In this document: piece after piece, positions 6,715-12,856 of the stretch
Layout of the letters: the number at the start of each line of letters is the position of its first letter
Numbering within the stretch: the stretch's first letter is position 1
Assembly (NCBI GenBank): GCA_041476565.1
Contig: JBGOTQ010000204.1
Location: 1-13,135, forward strand
Direction of reading: 5' to 3'
Length of the DNA stretch: 13,135 bases
Source of the DNA: DATKMG01 sp041476565
Lineage (GTDB): Bacteria > Acidobacteriota > Terriglobia > Versatilivoradales > Versatilivoraceae
The notes under the pieces: generated by a model
The model's database searches: none
Told to the model about the DNA's origin: nothing
The model's input: the letters and a program-made list of their open reading frames with translations, nothing else
Made by a program: the position numbers and the translations under genes

Positions 6715-8124
6715 TTAATTATTGAATCGGGACATATTGACGGGGGCCTCTTGCAGGCGAATGTCATTGTTCTGAGAGATGACTAATCTTATGCTCGAGG
6801 GGCTCTTGCCTGCGAGTACACGGATCTCCTGACGTCCTTGGACGGGGCGGGAAGAGCGAATCCAACAAAGTTGTTCAACTCCAACGGTATATTCTCTTTC
6901 CTCCAGAGCATTGAACAAAACTTCCCCTCGCTCGTCCGTATACCGGCTCATCCAGTCCATCTTGGGGGTGGAATTTGGCCCTGGATCACTTCGACATTCT
7001 ACCGACGCATTATTCACCGGCCTGCCATCCCACCATTGCACCGCGACACGGATGGGCCGAGTCGAGTGCCGGTCCCTTAGCTCAAAGTCGTATGACGTTA
7101 GTTTCTGGCCTCCCTCAATTGCCACGACCAAAGCCTGATCGCGCGAGGAAACACCAGGGTAAAAGCAGGTGACAAAGGGTGAGCGGGAGTTTAATCCTCG
7201 TTCAAGGTTTACCCCGAGATAATAGTTACCCGAAGGGACTCTGGCAAACTCATAATATCCTTCGCCATCTGTCTGGACCTCTTTGGACGAACGGAGATCG
7301 CCTTCTGTCAGTGATGCCAGTTCCAAGCGAACACCTTTGGCAGGCTGCCCCTTCTCGTCAAAGAGAGTTCCGCTCACTGAATTGGAAGCCCACATCGCAA
7401 TGTCAAGTTTGGTACAAAGACCCTTTTTGAGCAAAACCTTATAATTTGGAAGAGTGCTTTCATACCCGGGCAGCCGGGCATTGATTTCGTAATTTCCGGA
7501 CCGAAGATCTCCAATCTCAAATTTACCGACGGCATCGGATCTGGCGCGATATATCTTTTCTGGTCCACGGGCAACTATCTCAACTTCAGCCAGCCCCAGG
7601 TTTTCCGCATCATTCTGCGGCGTATCCCTGAGATCGGCCCTTACGACTCCATGCAAGACAGTCGAGGTTTCATCCCGGGTCCAGGCTCGCAAGTACTGGA
7701 GATCTTCTGTGGCTTCGCGGTAGATAATGGCCCCATTGCAGTCGCTGTGCAAAAGCAATTGGCTCCCTTGCCGCCTGGCAAAAATCAGGTAGCGCCTCTC
7801 TTTGATCAAAGCTGTCGCGCAACTATCCTCAGCCATGGCCAGGACTTCAACTTTCCTTGTACCAGGGCCCAGTCCTTTGAACACTTCAACGACTGCAAAT
7901 TGGACCTTAATCCGCCCCTGCGAGTCCGGTTCTGTACCACTGCCAGCGTCGAGGACCCCCCCCAGGAAAACTGCACTGGCCTTGGAGATTTTCTCGCAGA
8001 TCGGGTTCGGAGTACACTCACAGGCCGTGCAGGAATCGACGCCGGTAAAAACGAAAAGCAGGATGAGGGCGCAATATATAGGACTATTGGGGATCGAAAA
8101 CAGATGTGAAGAAGTCGCATTCAT
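6715..8124 (-). CDS. Secreted protein: TIMP/NTR-like N-terminus plus carboxypeptidase-regulatory-like domains
   Basis: Starting at ATG 8124 the protein has 469 residues. The signal peptide (hydrophobic 16-29) would be cut after Ala34, leaving Cys35 as residue one of the mature chain. Mature CECTPNPICEKISKASAVF resembles the start of animal TIMPs (C-x-C, Pro-rich, Cys, then a V-F-x-G-x-V strand). Cysteines 35, 37, 43, 102 and 129 become 1, 3, 9, 68 and 95 in the mature protein, against 1, 3, 13, 70 and 99 in TIMP-1. From about 155 two carboxypeptidase-regulatory/CNA-B-like beta sandwiches follow (about 155-245 and 248-335, each ending GxYEI/GxYYLG), then a less clear beta-rich tail. It is probably periplasmic or surface-exposed. 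An in-frame ATG at 8199 lies inside a repeat element and gives a poor signal sequence, so I rejected it. No clear Shine-Dalgarno sequence precedes 8124. Confidence 0.82.
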   Translation of the reverse strand: MNATSSHLFSIPNSPIYCALILLFVFTGVDSCTACECTPNPICEKISKASAVFLGGVLDAGSGTEPDSQGRIKVQFAVVEVFKGLGPGTRKVEVLAMAEDSCATALIKERRYLIFARRQGSQLLLHSDCNGAIIYREATEDLQYLRAWTRDETSTVLHGVVRADLRDTPQNDAENLGLAEVEIVARGPEKIYRARSDAVGKFEIGDLRSGNYEINARLPGYESTLPNYKVLLKKGLCTKLDIAMWASNSVSGTLFDEKGQPAKGVRLELASLTEGDLRSSKEVQTDGEGYYEFARVPSGNYYLGVNLERGLNSRSPFVTCFYPGVSSRDQALVVAIEGGQKLTSYDFELRDRHSTRPIRVAVQWWDGRPVNNASVECRSDPGPNSTPKMDWMSRYTDERGEVLFNALEEREYTVGVEQLCWIRSSRPVQGRQEIRVLAGKSPSSIRLVISQNNDIRLQEAPVNMSRFNN

Positions 8125-8162
8125 AAGAATACCGCATGATCTTCTCAATCTCACCACTGCGG

Positions 8163-8287
8163 ATGAAAATGGCAGGGGTAGCCACGGCGAGCGCTTCATG
8201 TGAGCCGTGGGTTTTTCGTGGATTCAAGAAGCCCACGCTTCCCGCAAACATCGCGGTCAGCGTGGCTACCAAAGCCCGTATTTTCAT
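8163..8287. repeat. MITE-like or REP-like inverted-repeat element, about 125 bp
   Basis: The ends are inverted copies of one another: ATGAAAAT (8163-8170) and ATTTTCAT (8280-8287) outside, then a perfect 10-bp pair GGTAGCCACG (8177-8186) and CGTGGCTACC (8261-8270) inside. A further internal pair, CGTGGG (8206-8211) and CCCACG (8232-8237), makes a nested hairpin. No protein is encoded. The element ends 38 bases before the start codon of the TIMP-like gene. This resembles short non-autonomous elements dispersed in soil bacterial genomes; dispersal cannot be shown from one window. Confidence 0.55.
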
Positions 8288-8322
8288 GAAAGTCTATCGT
8301 AATAAACGTCGTTGACATCGTG

Positions 8323-8379
8323 CTCGTCGTCGTCCTTGACAAAGAATCTCCTAATTACGACGACGAGAACAAGGACGAG
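8323..8379. repeat. CGTCGT-rich inverted repeat
   Basis: CTCGTCGTCGT (8323-8333) and ACGACGACGAG (8357-8367) form a perfect 11-bp inverted repeat with a 23-base loop. An alternative pairing uses CGTCCTTG (8331-8338) with CAAGGACG (8370-8377), so two mutually exclusive stems are possible. Trinucleotide-like GAC/GTC runs of this kind are a style of intergenic repeat I associate with Acidobacteriota and Verrucomicrobiota genomes; that association is from memory. Confidence 0.5.
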
Positions 8380-8419
8380 CAGAGGATGACCCGCTGGATT
8401 TTCCAGGTGTGATCCCTTA

Positions 8420-8434
8420 GGGGGCCACGCCCCC
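8420..8434. repeat. Perfect GC hairpin
   Basis: GGGGGC and GCCCCC pair in a perfect 6-bp stem around the loop CAC; on the plus strand ATTTTC follows. It lies about 150 bases past the stop codon of the ThyA-like gene, and on that gene's strand no T-run follows the stem, so a terminator role for the gene is doubtful. Confidence 0.4.
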
Positions 8435-8504
8435 ATTTTCATGTTACATGGTCCTCCTCCAAGGGGCATGAGAGGATTTAATGAAAATGCAAGTTTTGGT
8501 GGAG

Positions 8505-8524
8505 GGTCGCGCTCCGTCGCGACC
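8505..8524. repeat. GGTCGCG/CGCGACC hairpin
   Basis: A perfect 7-bp stem, GGTCGCG (8505-8511) with CGCGACC (8518-8524), and a 6-base loop CTCCGT. It starts 58 bases beyond the stop codon of the ThyA-like gene. It lacks a T-run, so it is more likely a palindromic repeat unit or RNA-stabilising stem than an intrinsic terminator. Confidence 0.45.
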
Positions 8525-8582
8525 GCAGCTCTTGGCAATCTCATATCACCCTTATCGTCAGCATACAGCATGATTTGTCATT

Positions 8583-9422
8583 TCACTTCCCCATGAGTCT
8601 GGCCTTTTCCAGAATTCCCGGCCGGGCGGCATCCATGATTTCGCGCATGTCTTCGTAACGGAGGGTCCGGTTTTCGAAAGAACGCCTCTCCAGCGAGCCC
8701 AGGAAACGGCGCTCGAATTCCCTGAAATACGATCCATAGATATGATAACTATCCGCCATGTGGCAATAACGGCCGATCTTCACTCTTCTGCCGGAAAACT
8801 CCGAAACACGGCCGGTGATGATTTGCTGAAGCTGGACCAACGCGAACATATTCATAAAGGCGGCCTTGTAGGCATCATTAGAGCGGAACCGGACATTCAT
8901 GCTGAGCGCCGGTTCACCATCGTCCTCGGTGATTCGACACCAAACACTCTGCAGGCAGGCAGGATCATAACAGGTGTTGTCTTCCCATACTTTCCAGGTA
9001 ATGGCCTGGGCGCGGCGGGTGTACGAGGTCTCGGCCAGCTTGCGGCACAGCATATCGATTTGATTGAATGTCCCCCTGGCCGGCACCTGGTAATTGAAAA
9101 GACGCTGGTGATACGTGTACTCCCAATGAGTGTCATTGGGGTCTTCGGGATCCCGGACCAGGTGATCTTTGATCCCTTCACAGACCTCCATAACATACTC
9201 CTCGAGATCCGCAGGGCCTCCGGGAAAATCCCGGTGGATCATGGGCTCGTTCAGGGGATCGGAGATCGTAATAATCATGGTCGCGTCTTTGCTTGGAGGA
9301 TCTTCCGGCTTATCGTATTGGGTCTTGATCGAACATCCCCTGGCATGGAGTTCAATCAAGGAATTCTCCCAAGCACGAGCGATGCAATCGCCTTCGGCAT
9401 GCAGGACTGGAATACCGTTCAT
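8583..9422 (-). CDS. Divergent thymidylate synthase (ThyA-fold) family protein
   Basis: 279 residues, cytoplasmic. The conserved core fits E. coli ThyA: RR136-137 in TRRAQAITW (ThyA R126-R127), Cys156 in ACLQ (catalytic C146), R180-S181-x-D183 (R166, S167, D169), N191 exactly eleven residues after R180 (N177, which selects the uracil base), and H227-x-Y229 (H207, Y209). YTYHQRLFNY at 102-111 stands where bacterial enzymes have GPVYGKQWR, as in archaeal-type members. The RTGTG phosphate loop and the usual C-terminal IKAPVAI-like cap are absent. It may make dTMP with methylene-tetrahydrofolate, or act on a related pyrimidine nucleotide. ATG 9422 follows AAGGGAG at six bases. The open frame extends to 9464 but would then overlap the upstream stop. 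It lies 38 bases after the FKBP gene, probably in the same operon. Confidence 0.85.
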   Translation of the reverse strand: MNGIPVLHAEGDCIARAWENSLIELHARGCSIKTQYDKPEDPPSKDATMIITISDPLNEPMIHRDFPGGPADLEEYVMEVCEGIKDHLVRDPEDPNDTHWEYTYHQRLFNYQVPARGTFNQIDMLCRKLAETSYTRRAQAITWKVWEDNTCYDPACLQSVWCRITEDDGEPALSMNVRFRSNDAYKAAFMNMFALVQLQQIITGRVSEFSGRRVKIGRYCHMADSYHIYGSYFREFERRFLGSLERRSFENRTLRYEDMREIMDAARPGILEKARLMGK

Positions 9423-9460
9423 GAATTCTCCCTTCTCAAGACCGCGAGCACAGCCTTGAG

Positions 9461-10255
9461 TCATTTGATAGACAAGAGTTCGATTTCGAAAAGTAAAGTC
9501 GCATTGGGAGGAATTTCAGGTCCGGGGCTGCGCTCCCCGTACGCGAGGTTCGCCGGAACAAAAAGCTGCCACTTGGCGCCAACCTTCATGAGCCGCAGAG
9601 CTTCAGTCCACCCCGTGATGACTTTGGAGACCTCAATTGTGGTGGGTTCTCCTCGCTTGTACGAGTTATCAAACTCGGAGCCATCGATCAAGGTCCCTCG
9701 ATAATGAGCGGTTACCGTGTCGGAGGGCTTGGGAGTTGCGCCTGTGCCTGCCACCAATTCCTTATATTGCAGGCCGCTTGGCAACGTAATGACACCCGGA
9801 TGCGCCTTGTTCTCGGCAAGGAATTGTTCGCCCTCCTTTTTGTTTTTCTCAGCCAAAAGCTGCATGCGTACCTGCTGCTTGGAAACATACTGCTGACGAA
9901 AAGTTTCCATAGTCTCCGATATTTCCTTTTCGCTCAGTAGAGGTTTTGAGCCCTGCCAGGCATCCTGGATGCCTCGGCTTAGTAACTTAACATCAATATC
10001 AAATCCCTGTTGCTTGAAGTTTTGACCCAGGTCCAGGCCCAGGCTATAACTGACCTTATCTTTTGGTGTGGTGAGAGTTGGCCCTCCAGCCACAGGTTTG
10101 GTGGTTGGAGGTTTTGTAGCGGTTGGTTTTGACTGGACGTTTTTGATGGATGGAGCCTGTGGTTTTGGCGATGCCGAGGGGGGAGCCTGTGCCGTGGCCC
10201 CAATAACGCCTGCCAATGCTAGATTCACTAAAACTATGGAGTAAGCCTTTTTCAT
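9461..10255 (-). CDS. Exported FKBP-type peptidyl-prolyl isomerase
   Basis: 264 residues: a signal peptide (MKKAYS, hydrophobic 7-20, Ala-rich cleavage near 22-24), a Pro/Lys/Thr-rich linker to about residue 66, a helical FKBP_N dimerisation region (KVSYSLGLDLGQNF, then a Gln/Lys-rich helix, about 68-150), and a C-terminal FKBP domain (about 165-262). The latter shows HYRGTLIDGSEFDNS, the GW-x-EAL-x-LMKVGAKW helix and PANLAYGER, which form the active-site wall of FkpA/Mip-like enzymes. It should assist folding of exported proteins in the periplasm. AAAGGA seven bases ahead supports ATG 10255; the longer frame to 10321 places 22 residues in front of the signal peptide. Neighbours are a GT9 gene 81 bases upstream and the ThyA-like gene 38 bases downstream. 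Confidence 0.94.
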   Translation of the reverse strand: MKKAYSIVLVNLALAGVIGATAQAPPSASPKPQAPSIKNVQSKPTATKPPTTKPVAGGPTLTTPKDKVSYSLGLDLGQNFKQQGFDIDVKLLSRGIQDAWQGSKPLLSEKEISETMETFRQQYVSKQQVRMQLLAEKNKKEGEQFLAENKAHPGVITLPSGLQYKELVAGTGATPKPSDTVTAHYRGTLIDGSEFDNSYKRGEPTTIEVSKVITGWTEALRLMKVGAKWQLFVPANLAYGERSPGPEIPPNATLLFEIELLSIK

Positions 10256-10336
10256 TCTTTGTTCCTTTCTGAACCGGTAAAGACACTTCTGCAACCGTAG
10301 CACATTCCCGTGGGCAGACACAAAGAAATGGGGAGA

Positions 10337-11269
10337 TCAGGATGTGGTGATGGAGTCTCGGTGCAACCCGGTGATATAGGCCAGAACCCGATCAGGCTTA
10401 GGCGCCACCATCACTTCTACCCGGGGGCCTCGCGGAGACCAGATGGCTGGATTCGTCGCAGTAAAGAACACCAGGGTGGGACATCCAGTGCCGGCTGCAA
10501 GGTGGGAGATTCCGCTGTCATTACCGACATAAATACTACAGATCCTAATGACAGCAGCAAGAGGCATGACCCTCTCGATTCTAATTTTGCGCATGGAGGC
10601 CGTAACCGCTTTCCCTTGGAGAGCTACGAAAAGCTCTTGAATCGCCATCTGATCCAGCGGGCCTTCGCACAGCAGGACCTGCCACCCTTGAGCGATTAGC
10701 CGGCAGGCCAGTTCTGCAAAACTCGCGGAGGGCCACTGCTTTCGGACCCCGCTTGCGCCCGGATGAATCACGGCAATAGGAAGGTTCAAAGCAAGTTCGG
10801 CGATCAGGAACTCCTGCGCAAACCGGCAATCGTCTTCAGTTGGTTGGATCTCCGGGTAATGGGGAAATTTCCCATCAGCGCCCAACAACTTTTCTACCTG
10901 GGACCGCCGGTAATCCATGGCATGCAGCGTGCAGTCGACAGGAATGTTAGTTAGGAAGCGAATATTCGGATGGTGCTGCTCGAGCAGATTGCGCCACTCC
11001 GCATGCTGAGCCCCCCGCCACGAAATCACCAAGTCAAAAGGCTTCAGACGCTCATAGAGATCCCTGGAAGGTGGCCACCGATCGATTCCAGTGTCGGCTA
11101 ATGCTCTCGTCTGGTTGGCCCTTGACGTGACTTGTGCCAGTTCGAGGTTCCGTCGCTCTACCCAGATCTCCAGCCATTCTGGTTCCAATTTCTGACGAAT
11201 CCAGACAATGGATGGCAGTGTGAGGATGAAGTCGCCGATGGCACCAGGGATAATTAAAAGGAGCCGCAC
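10337..11269 (-). CDS. Glycosyltransferase family 9 (heptosyltransferase-like)
   Basis: 310 residues with the GT9 architecture of two Rossmann-like halves. The N-terminus MRLLLIIPGAIGDFILTLPS is the acceptor-domain signature. The middle has AVIHPGASGVRKQWP, and the C-terminal half has YVGNDSGISHLAAGTGCPTLVFFT, the nucleotide-sugar-binding Asp-Ser-Gly motif. Family members add heptose or other sugars to the lipopolysaccharide core on the inner face of the inner membrane; the donor here is unknown. Translation starts at GTG 11269, which fits the family N-terminus exactly, though no good Shine-Dalgarno sequence is visible and coupling to the upstream gene (39 bases away) is likely. It is shorter than typical WaaF/WaaC, but within the family range. 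Confidence 0.9.
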   Translation of the reverse strand: MRLLLIIPGAIGDFILTLPSIVWIRQKLEPEWLEIWVERRNLELAQVTSRANQTRALADTGIDRWPPSRDLYERLKPFDLVISWRGAQHAEWRNLLEQHHPNIRFLTNIPVDCTLHAMDYRRSQVEKLLGADGKFPHYPEIQPTEDDCRFAQEFLIAELALNLPIAVIHPGASGVRKQWPSASFAELACRLIAQGWQVLLCEGPLDQMAIQELFVALQGKAVTASMRKIRIERVMPLAAVIRICSIYVGNDSGISHLAAGTGCPTLVFFTATNPAIWSPRGPRVEVMVAPKPDRVLAYITGLHRDSITTS

Positions 11270-11308
11270 AGGGTTGACTTTGCCCTTTTGCTCTTATGCC
11301 ACGTCTGT

Positions 11309-12436
11309 CTATTTGTAGTATCGTCCAATATATCCCACAATGGCTTTTCGAAGTTTCAATGCGTCGATCTCACCCATCTGTCGGTGAATGACCTTGCCGC
11401 CCGGTGCGATCAGGATCGTATAGGGAATGGCTCCCGGCCATTCTTTGTCCACCGCTGCGATGAGCTGGTCATTGTCTTCAACATTAAACTGGTAGTTCTT
11501 GAATGAAGCCTGCTTTTCTTTGAGGAATTTCAACACCTTGTCTTTCAAGTCCGGAGCATCGGAGCTGATGGAGATCACTTCCACATCCCGAAGGCGGTAC
11601 ATCCGGTTGATCGTGACGAGTTCCGAGAACTCATTGACACAGGGTCCGCACCACGTCGCCCAAACATTCAACAGGCGAAGCTTTTTCGATCCGTTCTTTG
11701 CGAGCTTTTGGATCCCTTCGCTATCAATGGTTTCGAGACTGACCGGTTCGCGGGCGAGTTCCGCGTAATCCTGCTTCACCGAATCGCGCTTTTCCGCCCA
11801 TTTGATGGAACAGCCAAAAGTCTTGGTTGTTGCCACCGGGACAGGCTTCCCGGCCAGAAGGGCATCGATCGCATTACGCAGGTCGTGGACCGTGGCTTTG
11901 CTGATTTTTTCATTGTTGTCAACTCGGCCTTCGTATCGAAGCAGTCGGCCCTGGTCAAAGACAAATGCATGCGGCGTGGCTACCGGCCCATAAGCATGGG
12001 CTATCTTCTGGTCGTCCCCATCGTAAAGGTAAGGGAAGTTGAACCCTTTGTCCTTCGCTCGAATCTTCATTTCTTTGTATGTGTCACTCAAGTCAGTGTA
12101 ACCCAGTTCGTTGAGGTGGAGGGCTTTGGGATCATTAGGCGAAATAGCGACGATCGAGACTCCCTTGTCTTGGTAATCCTTAACCAGTTGGATGATCCGG
12201 TCTTCGTAGGCTTGAGCAGTGGGGCAATGATTGGCCGTGAAAATGACGACCAGGAACCGAGCCTTACTGAAGTCTTTCAGTGTGTACGTCCGGTCGTCGA
12301 CTCCTAACAAGGAGAAGTCCGGTGCTGGTCGACCGATTTCCAAGGGCTTGTAAAACTGGTCCTCGGGTTCTTGAGCCTTGCCTCCAGCTACAAAAAGTAT
12401 CAAGAGAGCGACTGAGAGCGCGATAAACTGTTTCAT
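11309..12436 (-). CDS. Two-domain exported thiol-redox protein: peroxiredoxin-like plus TlpA-like
   Basis: 375 residues after ATG 12436, with GGAGG eight bases upstream. A signal peptide covers residues 1-21. The first thioredoxin fold (about 34-195) is of the AhpC/TSA-like redoxin type: RPAPDFSL, then FTANHCPTAQ with a single Cys71, and cis-Pro in VATPHAFVFD (Pro155). A linker contains Cys209 in TFGCSIKW, a motif I know from related redoxin proteins. The second fold (about 232-375) is TlpA/ResA-like with WATWCGPC (Cys263 and Cys266) and cis-Pro in GAIPYTIL. It should act in the periplasm, the C-terminal CXXC domain as a thiol-disulfide reductase and the N-terminal domain as peroxide- or thiol-reactive. 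It is the first gene of the probable redoxin-GT9-FKBP-ThyA run. Confidence 0.92.
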   Translation of the reverse strand: MKQFIALSVALLILFVAGGKAQEPEDQFYKPLEIGRPAPDFSLLGVDDRTYTLKDFSKARFLVVIFTANHCPTAQAYEDRIIQLVKDYQDKGVSIVAISPNDPKALHLNELGYTDLSDTYKEMKIRAKDKGFNFPYLYDGDDQKIAHAYGPVATPHAFVFDQGRLLRYEGRVDNNEKISKATVHDLRNAIDALLAGKPVPVATTKTFGCSIKWAEKRDSVKQDYAELAREPVSLETIDSEGIQKLAKNGSKKLRLLNVWATWCGPCVNEFSELVTINRMYRLRDVEVISISSDAPDLKDKVLKFLKEKQASFKNYQFNVEDNDQLIAAVDKEWPGAIPYTILIAPGGKVIHRQMGEIDALKLRKAIVGYIGRYYK

Positions 12437-12517
12437 CTATCAATCCTCCGGGGGGAATGAGAGTTTGCAGGCAGCCGGCAAAAGCCCCTAGACAACAGGT
12501 TCTGACGGCGCGCTATT

Positions 12518-12547
12518 AATGTATGGCAACAGCGGGCTTTCTGGCAA
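12518..12547 (-). promoter_or_regulatory. Candidate sigma70-type promoter for the redoxin operon
   Basis: Read on the minus strand, TTGCCA (12547-12542) matches five of six -35 bases, and TACATT (12523-12518) matches four of six -10 bases at 18-base spacing. Transcription would start some 75-80 bases before the redoxin start codon. A second TTGCCA copy lies at 12529-12524. This is a base-match prediction only. Confidence 0.33.
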
Positions 12548-12655
12548 TGCGGATTTATTAGTCCTCTGGCGTCCGATCATTCCAAGTCGGAAGGGGTCCT
12601 AGAGGCTTAGAACTCCGTTTCATAAGTTTGCTAACGAGTTTCAGGCCAGAAGTAG

Positions 12656-12740
12656 GTACAGGCATTCCTGCCTGTACACGGCCGTAAGGCCAATTGGAAT
12701 TCCCACTCGGGCCAACTCTCGACAGGCAAGAATGCCTGTC
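12656..12740. repeat. Paired palindromic repeat (REPIN/BIME-like)
   Basis: Two tight hairpins with related sequence face each other. The first (12656-12677) has a perfect 9-bp stem, GTACAGGCA with TGCCTGTAC, and loop TTCC. The second (12721-12740) has a perfect 8-bp stem, GACAGGCA with TGCCTGTC, and loop AGAA. The reverse complement of the first aligns with the second (core CAGGCAxGAATGCCTG), so the two are inverted copies 43 bases apart. The spacer holds further short palindromes (GGCC-GTAA-GGCC, CCAATTGG, GGAATTCC). This is the arrangement of REP doublets spread by RAYT transposases; no transposase gene is in this window. Confidence 0.72.
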
Positions 12741-12811
12741 GCCACCACAAGCGGACACTAAGCGACAATTTTGCGGGCATCAAGGTGAAGATCTACTGGA
12801 GAACCAGGTGG

Positions 12812-12840
12812 AGGGAGCCCGAATCCGTCACGGGCTCCCT
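12812..12840 (-). terminator. Hairpin terminator after the TonB receptor gene
   Basis: A perfect 10-bp stem (AGGGAGCCCG with CGGGCTCCCT) and 9-base loop lies 16 bases beyond the stop codon of the receptor gene. GC content and placement suit an intrinsic terminator, but on the minus strand the stem is followed by CCACC rather than a T-run, so termination may be weak or the stem may only protect the transcript. Confidence 0.5.
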
Positions 12841-12856
12841 TTCGTATAGAGGACAG

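Larger units (their letters stand above)
8125..8582. other. Repeat-rich intergenic region without genes
   Basis: This gap of 458 bases separates two minus-strand genes. It holds four kinds of palindromic structure, listed separately: an inverted-repeat element, a CGTCGT-rich dyad and two tight hairpins. Open frames exist on the minus strand (for example 8571-8284 and 8287-8084), but their protein sequences are low-complexity or repeat-derived and lack ribosome sites, so I do not call them genes. It probably also contains the terminator of the ThyA-like gene and the promoter of the TIMP-like gene, neither of which I can place firmly. Confidence 0.6.
12437..12856. other. Intergenic region between TonB receptor and redoxin operon
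   Basis: These 420 bases contain the candidate promoter, the paired palindromic repeat and the terminator-like hairpin listed separately. The minus-strand open frame 12758-12558 is the translation of the repeat itself and is not a gene. I see no other coding or RNA feature here. Confidence 0.6.

Noticed and set aside
8084..8287. Minus-strand frame of 67 codons starting like a signal peptide
   Set aside because: It lies almost wholly inside the inverted-repeat element, has no ribosome site and overlaps the start of the TIMP-like gene.
8125..8582. Repeat-rich gap as a CRISPR array or integron site
   Set aside because: The repeats are unrelated palindromes without regular spacing or uniform direct copies, and no cas or integrase gene is in the window.
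8742..9704. Plus-strand open frame of 320 codons
   Set aside because: It lies antisense to the ThyA-like gene and the end of the FKBP gene, both of which have conserved motifs and ribosome sites. Its protein shows no recognisable motif.
12558..12758. Minus-strand frame of 66 codons
   Set aside because: Its sequence is the translation of the paired CAGGCA palindromes, a known source of false small genes.
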